Assembly (NCBI GenBank): GCA_015709635.1
Contig: CP054180.1
Coordinates: 2,046,001-2,110,000 of the forward strand
Source of the DNA: Gammaproteobacteria bacterium
Lineage (GTDB): Bacteria; Pseudomonadota; Gammaproteobacteria; Burkholderiales; Nitrosomonadaceae
Reading direction: 5' to 3'
DNA: 64,000 nt
Shown here piece by piece: positions 54,444-62,424 of this stretch (the stretch's first letter is position 1; every line of letters starts with the position of its first letter). The notes under the pieces were generated by a model that saw only the letters and a program-made list of their open reading frames with translations, searched no databases and had not been told where the DNA came from. A program made the position numbers and the translations under genes.

Positions 54444-55145
54444 CTACTCCTCATCGTCATCGTCCTCATCATCTGAGGCTTCCGAGCTCGTAGCTGAGCT
54501 GCCAGCACCGCTGCTCGCACCTTCGCCTTCATCCTCGTCCTCTTCCTCGTCTTCCCCTCCACCACCTTCATCCTCTTCCTTCACCAATACCAGCTTACCC
54601 GCCTTCAAGCTCGCATTCAGGTCGGTCTTCGGTGCTTCTTCATGCACCAGGTTCTGATGGCAGTCTATGCATGTCGCACCTTCCGTCTTCAGCTTCTTGT
54701 GCGCTTCCTGCGCATCCGCTCCCGGCGGATTCGGGTTCTTATGGCAGTCCCGGCACGTGATGCTGTCCCATTTCTTCAGGTTCATCCGCGCATCGTGCGC
54801 CATGATCAAACGACGCTCGTTAAACTTCTCCAGCGTCGAGTAGTCATTCATCAGTTCCAGGTACAGTTCTCTCGCTCCGTCCACTGCGTGGGTATATACG
54901 GCCAGGTGGAAGTTCTTGAACCCTTGCGGTATGTGACAGTCCTTACAGCCAGGATTCACCCCCAGTGCGCCGTAGTGCGTCGATTGCTTCAGTTCCTTTT
55001 GCGTATAGGTCATCGAGTGGCAGCTGGTGCAGAATTCTTCGGTCGATAACGCCGCTTCTCCGCCAAATACGACCGCTACCAGTACGATGCCCAGCAACCC
55101 GCCTGTCAGCAGTGTGCCTATCGCTCCTTTTTGTATGCCTGTCAT
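54444..55145 (-). CDS. cycB: Tetraheme cytochrome cM552 (NapC/NirT family quinone reductase)
   Basis: A 233-residue membrane-anchored tetraheme cytochrome. Seen: one N-terminal helix (residues about 8-28) and four CxxCH sites at Cys39, Cys67, Cys131 and Cys159. Its family (NapC/NirT) exchanges electrons between quinones and periplasmic carriers; in ammonia oxidisers cM552 takes electrons from c554 to ubiquinone. The C terminus from about 190 to 233 is an extreme low-complexity tail of Glu, Asp, Gly and Ser ending DDEDDDDEE. The ATG overlaps the cycA stop as TAATG. Last gene of the operon, before the terminator. Confidence 0.95.
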   Translation of the reverse strand: MTGIQKGAIGTLLTGGLLGIVLVAVVFGGEAALSTEEFCTSCHSMTYTQKELKQSTHYGALGVNPGCKDCHIPQGFKNFHLAVYTHAVDGARELYLELMNDYSTLEKFNERRLIMAHDARMNLKKWDSITCRDCHKNPNPPGADAQEAHKKLKTEGATCIDCHQNLVHEEAPKTDLNASLKAGKLVLVKEEDEGGGGEDEEEDEDEGEGASSGAGSSATSSEASDDEDDDDEE

Positions 55146-55864
55146 TACTCTTTTCCTTTATCTTTTTTGTCCCCTGTCTTTTCCTTGGCGCTGGCTTGGA
55201 ATTCGTCATGGTACTTGAATTTCGGTTCGCCTACGAAGGTGCCGTCCAGTTTGTAGTGTTCGTGCATTGCTTTGACGTCTTTGACCATTTTGTCAAAGTC
55301 AAAAGTGTATTTTGCATCGACTGCCGGGGTGAATGGGGTATAAGGGGCTTTCGCGCCTTTCCAGGGTGAGCCTTCGTAGTTCAGGTGGCATGCTGCGCAG
55401 GCTTCTTCAAATTGGAAGTCTTGCCCTTTGTCGGCAACCACTTTGCGTTGTGTGGTGGTGCCTTTGCTTTCAAATGCTTGTCCTGCTTTGCGGTGATCCC
55501 CGCGGTAGTTCTTTCCTGGGCCATGGCAGGATTCGCAGCCGACTGCCGCCAGCGGTTTTTTCGCTGCGTCTATGGTGTAGCCGCCTTTCTTGCCGAAGCC
55601 GTCAACGTGACAGCCTACGCAGTCTTTGTCCTGGGTGTAGTCTTTTTCCGGATCCAGTTTGGCTTTAACTTTGGCTTCTTTGCGCGCACCCGGTTTTAAC
55701 GATTCCATCGCTTTGGCGTGTGCGGTGCCTTTCCAGGATTTGGCTTGCGATTTGTGGCAGGAGCTGCATTTCGCGCGTCCTTCAAAGGTGTCCGCTATCG
55801 CTGCACCTGAAAAAAATGCGGCCGTCGCCAGAACAGCCAGTATATAGGTTATTGGGTGTTTCAT
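55145..55864 (-). CDS. cycA: Tetraheme cytochrome c554
   Basis: A 239-residue secreted cytochrome, the electron acceptor of HAO. Seen: a signal peptide ending AAIADT (about 24-25 residues) and four CxxCH motifs at Cys33, Cys82, Cys110 and Cys156. Between them are lysine-rich stretches, as known for basic c554, and a C-terminal lysine-rich end. It receives electron pairs from HAO and passes them to cM552. A GGAGGAG site lies upstream. Located between haoB and cycB in the characteristic order. Confidence 0.97.
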   Translation of the reverse strand: MKHPITYILAVLATAAFFSGAAIADTFEGRAKCSSCHKSQAKSWKGTAHAKAMESLKPGARKEAKVKAKLDPEKDYTQDKDCVGCHVDGFGKKGGYTIDAAKKPLAAVGCESCHGPGKNYRGDHRKAGQAFESKGTTTQRKVVADKGQDFQFEEACAACHLNYEGSPWKGAKAPYTPFTPAVDAKYTFDFDKMVKDVKAMHEHYKLDGTFVGEPKFKYHDEFQASAKEKTGDKKDKGKE

Positions 55865-55964
55865 CCTTCTCCTCCTTTATGCTTTTTTAATTCAAGTTTT
55901 TGATGGCTTCGTATTGTACGCTATCGCCGCATTGTGTAAATGGCTATTTTGCTCGCGTTTCCGC

Positions 55965-56999
55965 CTACGGTAGTTTGTAGACCCAGTAGCCGCCTTGTTG
56001 GTAAATCAGTTGCGCTACGTCCAGTTCCGTCGGGGCTTTTTTGTCGACAAACGGTAGCATTCTGGCCAGCAGGGTTTGGCTGCTTTTTTCGTCGCTCAAA
56101 AAGAATACTCTGATTTCTTCGTCCGCAACCGATTGCAGCGTGTAGGTGTTGAAGTCGTTTTCCTTCAGTTGCACTTTCATTTGGTTGATCATGCCGTGCA
56201 TGTTGCCGGTCATCGGGAAGTTCTGGAACGCTACGCCGATTTTGTCCGGGTGCATGAGCCCTGCTTTGTACAGGTCGGTGACGTGGACGATGAGGTAGGT
56301 TTCCCGGTCTGAGCCTACCAGTTCCCGCAGTTGTTTGACGCCTTCTTCCGCAGGGGCGGTCAGGGCTTCGCTGAAACGCTTGAATTGTGCGCGTTCTTTT
56401 TGACTGGCTTTGCTTCCCCAGAATTGGTTTTCATACGCTTGGATCGCTTCGCTTTGTTCCAGCCAGGGTACCGGTATCATCAGCGGTTCGTTCAGGTGGC
56501 TGGTGAAGAGTGTGTCGTTGCCGGTGAGCAGTTTGATTTGCCGCGAGGTGTCCCACCATGACAGTATCAGGGCGTCTTTCGGTGCGTGCCTTTTGATCAC
56601 CGCGGCCAGTGCGCTGAGTTCCGATGGTTTGCGGTCGAAGTTGTACAGTATTTCGTTGGTGCTGTTCTTCCAGTAGATCAGTACCGGTGCTTCATCGTCC
56701 TGCCGCGCTACCATGAATTCGGCAATCGGTTTGGCTACTCCGTCCGCTTGTACTTTGTATTGACTCAGTTTCAGTTCCGGCCAGCCCGATAGGTCCATTT
56801 TGCTGAACTTCTCGCTATTGCCTTCCGCAACCAGTTGATAGTGATAGGGGACAGGTACCGGCTTGAACCATAAATACGCAAACCAGCCCAGTAAAAGCAA
56901 ACCTCCCGTCACCAGGAGGATTCCTAATGACGGGAGTAGTTTGTCTCCCGATGACCGCACTGCCTTGGCTGTGCGGTCTTCTGCGTTAGCGCTTATCAA
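55965..56999 (-). CDS. haoB: HaoB protein (conserved partner of HAO, function unknown)
   Basis: A 344-residue protein with one N-terminal membrane helix (SLGILLVTGGLLLLGWFAYL, about residues 25-44) and a large periplasmic domain. No heme motif is present. It is the gene that regularly follows hao in ammonia oxidisers and is annotated HaoB/Orf2; the function is unknown, with a role in HAO maturation or anchoring suggested. The TTG start overlaps the haoA stop (TTGA), indicating translational coupling. Confidence 0.9.
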   Translation of the reverse strand: MISANAEDRTAKAVRSSGDKLLPSLGILLVTGGLLLLGWFAYLWFKPVPVPYHYQLVAEGNSEKFSKMDLSGWPELKLSQYKVQADGVAKPIAEFMVARQDDEAPVLIYWKNSTNEILYNFDRKPSELSALAAVIKRHAPKDALILSWWDTSRQIKLLTGNDTLFTSHLNEPLMIPVPWLEQSEAIQAYENQFWGSKASQKERAQFKRFSEALTAPAEEGVKQLRELVGSDRETYLIVHVTDLYKAGLMHPDKIGVAFQNFPMTGNMHGMINQMKVQLKENDFNTYTLQSVADEEIRVFFLSDEKSSQTLLARMLPFVDKKAPTELDVAQLIYQQGGYWVYKLP

Positions 57000-58708
57000 G
57001 CTTCGCTTTGCTTACGTTTGCGCCAGCCTGCCAGTGCCAGTGTTCCGGCTAGCAGCATGCCACCGCCTAAACCGCCCAGCGAGATTTTCTCTGCTGTGCC
57101 GTCCAAGTCGAGTAGGCTGGTTTTCTTGCTTTCAAGATTTTTAACACGTTCTTGCAGTGCAACCATTTCACGGATGCGGGTGTTTTCGTCTTGAATTTCA
57201 ACGTAGGCGCGGTTGATCGGACCCCAACCTTCGGTGTAGGTCCAGCCGCCCGGGTTAACGTGCGCCAGGCCTACGTGCATTTTGGCCAGGTCGTTTTCAT
57301 GCATTTCCAGCACTTTCAGTTCGATCGCTGCAGGGCTGTTGCCTTTCGACCAGAACAGTTGAGCAAAGTAGGCGTAGCCTTCTTTTTCCGGTGCAGGTGG
57401 TGCAGGACGGTTGGTTTTTTGTCCTGTCAACAGGCCTTCTTTGTACAGTTGGTGTACGATGGCGTTGGCTTCTTGGTATTTAGCCAGTCCTTCCAAAGTG
57501 CCTTTGTCCATCAGGTCGAGGTAGGAGCGGGCAAAACGTTCCGAGTGGCATTGGGTACAAGTAACCACCCATGAGTCCAGACGTTTTTCCGACCATTCGC
57601 TCTTGATGTTTTCCGCAATTCCAGGAACAAACGGGTAGTTCGCCCAACGGATTTTTCTGACCATGTTGTGGCTGTATTCGCCTTCGTATTCCATGTGGCA
57701 GCCGGCGCAGGTCGGTGCGCTTTGTTTGCCCACTGCATACGCGTCTTTCAGCGGTGCTTCCCAGTTCCATTGGTTGCCCAGCATGCCGACAATTTTGCCG
57801 TGTTTGGACATGGAGTACGCTTCCCAGTTGTTGTGGTCTACGCCGCTGTGACAGGTTGCGCAGGCTTCCGGTCTGCGGGATTCCGCTGCTGAGAATTCGT
57901 GACGGGTGTGGCATGAGTCACATTTGTTTTGGTTGGTGTGGCACATCGAGCAGCCTTCGGCTACTTCGCGTTGCGGCATCGCCGCCCATACGGTGGTTTC
58001 CACGTTGGCTTTGTAGTCCAGTGCGTGCGATGGGCGTCCGTCCGGCCATTGGTCGTGCGGCCAGATCATCGTGTCGCGTTCCGATTCGCGTTCCGCAAAT
58101 TCTGCCAAGTGACAGGTGCCGCAGACGTCCGCCGTCGGCATTCTGATGTCTTTGGTGTGGTCGGCTTTTTTCTTCGCGCCAATGTCGACGTGGCAGTCGA
58201 TACAGCCAACTTCTTTCAGGTTTTCCCCTTCAGCCAGTCTGCCCATCGAGCGCAGGTTCTTTTCGATGTCTTCCAGTTTGGCTTTCTTATAAAAAGTAGG
58301 TTCGCCCGCTTTCAAATTGCGAATCTTGTCCAGGTTCGCATGGCTGCTACGCTTCCACGCTTGTACCCATACCGGTGATTCGTCGGTGTGGCATTCCACG
58401 CATTCTTTGCGGCTTGCCACTTCTTTGTTAGTGGTCGGTGATTTGTAAAATGTCGCCGGGTCCAGGTAAATCCCGTACGGTATCGGTTCCCAGTATTGCG
58501 CCAGCGTGCCCCGTCCCGCTCCTTGCGCAGGATCCTTGTAGCGCTTCACTAACGCTTCGTGCAGTTCCTTCGGCGTTACTTTCGCACGATCCAGTTTCAG
58601 TGCTTCGTATAATTCGTTCGGTACAGTCGGTATGTCAGCGTGCGCCGCTCCTATCAGCAACCCTCCCAGCATCACCGCCAATACCTTCGGCCATAGCTTG
58701 CCTTTCAT
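56996..58708 (-). CDS. haoA: Hydroxylamine oxidoreductase (octaheme)
   Basis: A 570-residue secreted octaheme enzyme that oxidises hydroxylamine (to NO or nitrite) in the periplasm. Seen: a signal peptide ending AAHADI (about 24 residues) and eight CxxCH sites at Cys103, 169, 196, 253, 263, 283, 334 and 384. By comparison with the N. europaea enzyme the fourth (Cys253/256; mature 229/232) would be the P460 catalytic heme, and Tyr491 (mature 467) the cross-linking tyrosine of the neighbouring subunit. The C terminus has a hydrophobic stretch of about 20 residues and a basic WRKRKQ end, probably a membrane anchor. It is read from a strong ribosome binding site (AAAGGAGAGAGAG). Confidence 0.98.
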   Translation of the reverse strand: MKGKLWPKVLAVMLGGLLIGAAHADIPTVPNELYEALKLDRAKVTPKELHEALVKRYKDPAQGAGRGTLAQYWEPIPYGIYLDPATFYKSPTTNKEVASRKECVECHTDESPVWVQAWKRSSHANLDKIRNLKAGEPTFYKKAKLEDIEKNLRSMGRLAEGENLKEVGCIDCHVDIGAKKKADHTKDIRMPTADVCGTCHLAEFAERESERDTMIWPHDQWPDGRPSHALDYKANVETTVWAAMPQREVAEGCSMCHTNQNKCDSCHTRHEFSAAESRRPEACATCHSGVDHNNWEAYSMSKHGKIVGMLGNQWNWEAPLKDAYAVGKQSAPTCAGCHMEYEGEYSHNMVRKIRWANYPFVPGIAENIKSEWSEKRLDSWVVTCTQCHSERFARSYLDLMDKGTLEGLAKYQEANAIVHQLYKEGLLTGQKTNRPAPPAPEKEGYAYFAQLFWSKGNSPAAIELKVLEMHENDLAKMHVGLAHVNPGGWTYTEGWGPINRAYVEIQDENTRIREMVALQERVKNLESKKTSLLDLDGTAEKISLGGLGGGMLLAGTLALAGWRKRKQSEA

Positions 58709-58882
58709 CTCTCTCTCCTTTGGTTTTCCATATTGCTTCCCTTATACCTTACTTACCTATTTCTCTTCTTCTTGTTCTCGACCATCCTTGAATACCCCCA
58801 ATACCAGCCAGTATCCATAACGACTCTTTCGCTGTCCGCTCTCTTACTCTACCTTCAAAAAACCAGACAGCATGCCTCCCGT

Positions 58883-58911
58883 AGACTACTGAGTCACCTC
58901 TTCACTGTCAA
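58883..58911 (-). promoter_or_regulatory. Putative sigma70 promoter of the hao operon
   Basis: On the minus strand: a perfect -35 TTGACA (58906-58911), a 17-base spacer and TAGTCT as -10 (58883-58888, four of six consensus). It lies about 175 bases before the haoA ATG in an otherwise gene-free, AT-rich region between haoA and rpsT. It would produce a leader of roughly 165 bases. Confidence 0.65.
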
Positions 58912-59009
58912 GGGGAAAACGGTGCACCCCCCTTAAAACCCTTAAAAATATCTAACTTTTAATCTACTCAATTTTTATTGATTTTACTAGAAAAATAGAA
59001 TTTTTTCTT

Positions 59010-59276
59010 TTAGCTATTCATTCCCTTGATTGCAGCTGATAGCCGATTTTTATAACGTGCGGCCTTATTTTTATGAATAATACCTTTGCCAGCGATTGAA
59101 TCGACAGTCCTCAAGGAGCTATTAAACGCATTTTGAGCCAGCTCTTTATTTCCATTATCTATCGCTTTTCTTACTGATTTAATTGCAGTACGTAATTTAG
59201 ACCGCAAGCTAACATTATATTCCCTACGCTTAATCGCCTGCCTCACACGCTTTCTTGCTTGTGCACTATTAGCCAT
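59010..59276 (-). CDS. rpsT: 30S ribosomal protein S20
   Basis: An 88-residue, strongly basic ribosomal protein. Seen: MANSAQARKRVRQAIKRREY, LRSKLRTAIKSVRKAIDNG, AGKGIIHKNKAARYKNRL and KGMNS at the end. ATG 59276 with an AAAGGAG site is chosen; the longer reading frame upstream has no support. It is monocistronic and lies before the hao promoter region, the last conserved core gene before the accessory stretch. Confidence 0.97.
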   Translation of the reverse strand: MANSAQARKRVRQAIKRREYNVSLRSKLRTAIKSVRKAIDNGNKELAQNAFNSSLRTVDSIAGKGIIHKNKAARYKNRLSAAIKGMNS

Positions 59277-59650
59277 AAAAATCCAAGCTCCTTTCAAAGA
59301 AAAAGGTTTGAATACTACTTCCTTTTTTTCCTTATTGCAACCATCGATAGGGTTCGACACTCCGAAGAAGCTCCCCCAATCAAGAATAAGAAAAAATAGT
59401 AACTACTTAAATTGAAAACGATCGGTTTGTGCCAGATCGCGGATATAGGAATACGAATTGAAGCAGCTCGAAACCCGAAAATTAATATTAGCGTGATCAA
59501 ATAGTTTCAAGCGACTGATAACAAAAAGACACTTCGAAGTAATGGAAAATTGATGTTGAGCAAGAAGAAATCAATATTTGAACACGTGGATCAAATTACT
59601 TCAAACCAGAAAAACAAGGTGAGACTGCCTATCTACCAAAAAACTAGAGG
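59277..59650. other. Non-coding stretch between rpsT and the transposase remnant
   Basis: About 370 bases of AT-rich DNA with no ORF of note. It holds the upstream control region of rpsT at its left end and perhaps the debris of insertion events at its right end. I find no clear tRNA, terminator or promoter consensus. Confidence 0.4.
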
Positions 59651-60135
59651 ATGTAAGAACTTCTGTGTAAACGGTCATTTGACGGGAAGCCGTCATTACT
59701 TTTTAAGGAGTAGAAATGACTGTAAGTAACGAATTGATCGATAGCCTGCTGGTCGATTACAAGAAACCCGAGGATTTGATAGATGAGCATGATCTGCTCA
59801 AGCAGCTCACCAAGAAATTGGTCGAGCGGGCATTGGAAATCGAGATGGCTGAACACCTTGGTCATACCCGCAACGAGCCGGTTGCCAACCCTGCCGGCAA
59901 CACCCATAATGGCAAGAGCAAGAAGACGCTCAAAGGCAAGTTTGGCGAATTGCCGATCGCAATTCCGCGTGACCGCTGCGGCGGCTTTGAGCCAGAGATC
60001 GCCCCCAAGCATCAAACCCACTGGACGGGCTTCGACGACAGGACTCTGTCACTGTATGCCCATGGTATGACGGTGCGAGAGATTCAGGGTCATCTGGAAG
60101 AGATGTACGGGGCCGAGATCTCCCCCACGCATCGG
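59651..60135 (+). mobile_element. IS256-type insertion sequence remnant (left end)
   Basis: The left portion of an IS256/mutator-family element. A typical terminal sequence, GGATGTAAGAACTTCTGTGT, starts near 59650, followed by a ribosome binding site (TAAGGAG) and the transposase start. The family-like coding sequence ends abruptly at about 60130, so roughly two thirds of the element, including the catalytic DDE region and right terminal repeat, is missing. The left boundary is approximate. Confidence 0.7.
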
Positions 60136-60222
60136 AAAAGAAAACACTATTATCTCAAACTTCGGAATTTGTTCAGCGTTTTCCTAGTAACAATAAAGAG
60201 TCACTTTACGGAATTCGATTGA
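59716..60222 (+). pseudogene. Truncated IS256-family transposase
   Basis: A 168-codon reading frame of which residues 1-138 are clearly IS256 transposase N terminus: ELIDSLLVDYKKPEDLIDEH, GHTRNEPVANPAGNTHNGKS, GKFGELPIAIPRDRCGGFEP and ISLYAHGMTVREIQGHLEE-like LSLYAHGMTVREIQGHLEEM. After YGAEISPT (about residue 138) the sequence no longer resembles the family and ends after 30 unrelated residues. A full transposase is about 400 residues, so this is inactive. Confidence 0.88.
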
Positions 60223-60247
60223 ATCTGGGCATTCAGGACTCAGAAAG

Positions 60248-60278
60248 AACCACAGAGAAAAGTCGCTTCTCTGTGGTT
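60248..60278 (-). terminator. Hairpin terminator after PEP-CTERM gene 1
   Basis: A 12-bp perfect stem, AACCACAGAGAA with TTCTCTGTGGTT, and a 7-base loop, 30 bases past the stop of the PEP-CTERM gene. On the minus strand it is followed by CTTTCT, a weak T tract. It is nearly the same as the hairpin after gene 2 at 61489-61523, so it appears duplicated with the gene. Confidence 0.75.
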
Positions 60279-60307
60279 TCTAATCTCACAATACAGCAAT
60301 TGTTATA

Positions 60308-61180
60308 TTATGCTACCCTGCGTCGGCGTGCTGAAAAACCGACTAAACCAATACCTGCCAGCAGCATCGCATAGGTTTCCGGTTCTGGAACAGCCGTAAC
60401 ATATTCGTAGCCGATTGTAACCGAGTAGTGATTCGGAATAGAGCCGAGATCATAGGCCAAGTTAATGGAATGATCCGCAAAACCATAACTACCCACCCCC
60501 TGTCCCGCAGCCAACATAATTGCAGGATCAACCGGACTGCAGCAAGCAGACGGATCAACATAAGGCGCGATCGCAAAAGCGGAGGCACTGGTCGTATTGC
60601 GCAACGTTAACAACCAACCATCCAGACTTGTTGCCGTTACTGAAGAAAGATTTCCTAATGCATTGATTACGTTAGTGGTACCAAACCCAAGCCCAACAGG
60701 AACACCTTGATCAGGATCAATGCCAACACCCCACTCTACATGGTTTGCAGTAGCACCCGTATTATTGGTTAATTGAACTTGCACTGCGACATGACCATCA
60801 ATGGGAATACTCACCGTCTCAACTATATTCCATCCGCCACCAACTCCAATATTCGTAACAATGGCGACATTGCCTGTTACCGCAAAAGCTGTAGAACTCA
60901 ATGGATTGTTTCCAACAGCTTCATCAGCAACTGCAACAGTCGCGCCATTGGCATTTAACCACCAGTTGGATGCAAAGGTACCGTGATTGACATATTCCCT
61001 CCCCAAGAAGCTTAAACCAAGTGAGCCAGCAGGAGAAAAATAACCAGCATCATCAATCGTGGCGGAAGTACTAAAACCGCTAACTACAGTTGAGGCAGCA
61101 TGCGCCGTAGCGGTAAACATACCGTATAGTGCAATCGCGGCAACTTGTCCTAGGTAACTCTTTTTCCACTCGAGTTTCAT
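60308..61180 (-). CDS. PEP-CTERM domain secreted protein (paralogue 1)
   Basis: A 290-residue exported protein. Seen: a signal peptide ending ATAHAAS, a beta-rich body with repeats such as GLSFLGREYVNHGTFASNWW and QVQLTNNTGATANHVEWGVG, a DPSACCSPVDP vicinal cysteine motif, and the C-terminal PEP-CTERM tag VPEPETYAMLLAGIGLVGFS plus ARRRRVA. The tag is cleaved by exosortase (EpsH), not in the window, before surface display, often in exopolysaccharide or biofilm. ATG 61180 has an AAAGGAG site. About three quarters of positions look identical to the paralogue at 61546. The body's function is unknown. Confidence 0.85.
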   Translation of the reverse strand: MKLEWKKSYLGQVAAIALYGMFTATAHAASTVVSGFSTSATIDDAGYFSPAGSLGLSFLGREYVNHGTFASNWWLNANGATVAVADEAVGNNPLSSTAFAVTGNVAIVTNIGVGGGWNIVETVSIPIDGHVAVQVQLTNNTGATANHVEWGVGIDPDQGVPVGLGFGTTNVINALGNLSSVTATSLDGWLLTLRNTTSASAFAIAPYVDPSACCSPVDPAIMLAAGQGVGSYGFADHSINLAYDLGSIPNHYSVTIGYEYVTAVPEPETYAMLLAGIGLVGFSARRRRVA

Positions 61181-61545
61181 AATGACTACTCCTTTAATTA
61201 AGGATTGCAACATAAGCTATGACTAGGCTTAAGTCTCAAATCACTTATTTTTATAACATTCTGAATATCTTCCTGTCTGAAATTCATTCTATATTTCAGT
61301 ATTTTTAATTATAAGTACACGAATCCTGAAGTACATAGGACATCCTTCCTTTAAATACCTAGTACATTGCGCCTACTTTTCTAGTATATATGTACTAATT
61401 AATTGCGATTTTCACATTACAGCAAAGACTTTTGTGATTCTGAAAGCACAATATTTAAATCGGAGCCCTTATTAAGCCCGTAAATAAAAAAGCCACAGAA
61501 AAATACAATTTCTCTGTGGCTTTCAGTATTAAATGATTATACTGA
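61181..61545. other. Upstream control region of PEP-CTERM gene 1
   Basis: A 365-base gap containing the terminator of gene 2 (61489-61523) and, read on the minus strand, a motif block at about 61320-61400 that resembles the palindromic block upstream of gene 2: AGTACATAGGACATCC and TAGTATATATGTACTA. The likely promoter sits nearer the gene (a TATAATTA-like segment around 61305-61315). No gene is visible. Confidence 0.5.
61489..61523 (-). terminator. Intrinsic terminator after PEP-CTERM gene 2
   Basis: An 11-bp stem, AAAGCCACAGA with TCTGTGGCTTT, and a 13-base loop starting 23 bases after the stop codon of the second PEP-CTERM gene. On the minus strand the stem is followed by about six T residues, a normal rho-independent terminator. 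Shares CCACAGA with the hairpin at 60248-60278. Confidence 0.85.
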
Positions 61546-62424
61546 CTACAGCACTCTACGGCGGCGCGCTGAGAAACCAATTAAACCAAGACCTGCGATA
61601 AGCATGGCATATGTTTCTGGTTCCGGGACAGCCATGATGTATTCGTAACCAAAACTGACCGTATGGTGATTCGGAACAGAGCCAAGATCATAAGCCAAAT
61701 TGATGGAATGATCTGCAAAACCGTAGTTACCGATACCTTGAGCTGCCGCTAACATGACGGCAGGATCAATCGGACTGCAGCAAGCGATGGGATCAACATA
61801 CGGTGCGATCGCAAATGCTGAAGCACTCGTGGTGTTATGCAGTGTCAATGCCCATCCATCCGCGCTTATTGCTGATACGGAGGCAAGATTCCCCAGTCCA
61901 TTAATTATATTAGTGGTACCAAACCCAACACCACCTGGAATACCCTGGTCCGGATCAATGCCAACACCCCACTGCACGTGATTGGCTGTAGCACCTGTAT
62001 TATTTGTCAGCTGCACTTTAACAGCGACATGACCACTGGTAGGAATGCTCACAACTTCCACCACACTCCAGCCACCGACGCCGCCACCAAGATTGGTAAC
62101 AACGGCAATATTACCGCCGACAGCAAAAGCTGTTGATCCCAAGGGATTGCTTCCGGTCGCTTCGTCAGCAATTGCAACCGAAGCACCATTGGCATTTAAC
62201 CACCAATTGGATGCAAAAGTACCGTGATTAACGAATTCTCTACCATTGAAGCTCAAACCGAGCGCGCCAGAAGGAGAAAAGTAACCGGCATTATCGATTC
62301 TAGCGGAGGTAGTGCCAAAACCGCTAATCGTAACAGGCGCAGCTTGTGCTGCAGTAATAAATGTGCCACACAACGCAAAAGCTACTGCGTGTGCAAGACA
62401 ACTTTTTTTCAATGCGAATTTCAT
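61546..62424 (-). CDS. PEP-CTERM domain secreted protein (paralogue 2)
   Basis: A 292-residue exported protein, tandem paralogue of the gene at 60308. Seen: a signal peptide ending AAQAAPV, GLSFNGREFVNHGTFASNWW, VQLTNNTGATANHVQWGVGI, DPIACCSPIDPAVML with vicinal cysteines, and the PEP-CTERM tag AVPEPETYAMLIAGLGLIGF followed by SARRRRVL. Both copies keep the full tag, so both should be exosortase substrates. The product is predicted to be surface-associated. A 58-bp palindrome lies about 170-230 bases upstream of the start. Confidence 0.85.
   Translation of the reverse strand: MKFALKKSCLAHAVAFALCGTFITAAQAAPVTISGFGTTSARIDNAGYFSPSGALGLSFNGREFVNHGTFASNWWLNANGASVAIADEATGSNPLGSTAFAVGGNIAVVTNLGGGVGGWSVVEVVSIPTSGHVAVKVQLTNNTGATANHVQWGVGIDPDQGIPGGVGFGTTNIINGLGNLASVSAISADGWALTLHNTTSASAFAIAPYVDPIACCSPIDPAVMLAAAQGIGNYGFADHSINLAYDLGSVPNHHTVSFGYEYIMAVPEPETYAMLIAGLGLIGFSARRRRVL

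Noticed and set aside
54642..55699. Plus-strand frames opposite cycA and cycB, up to 135 codons
   Set aside because: Cysteine- and arginine-rich antisense of heme-protein genes; no ribosome binding site and no family features.
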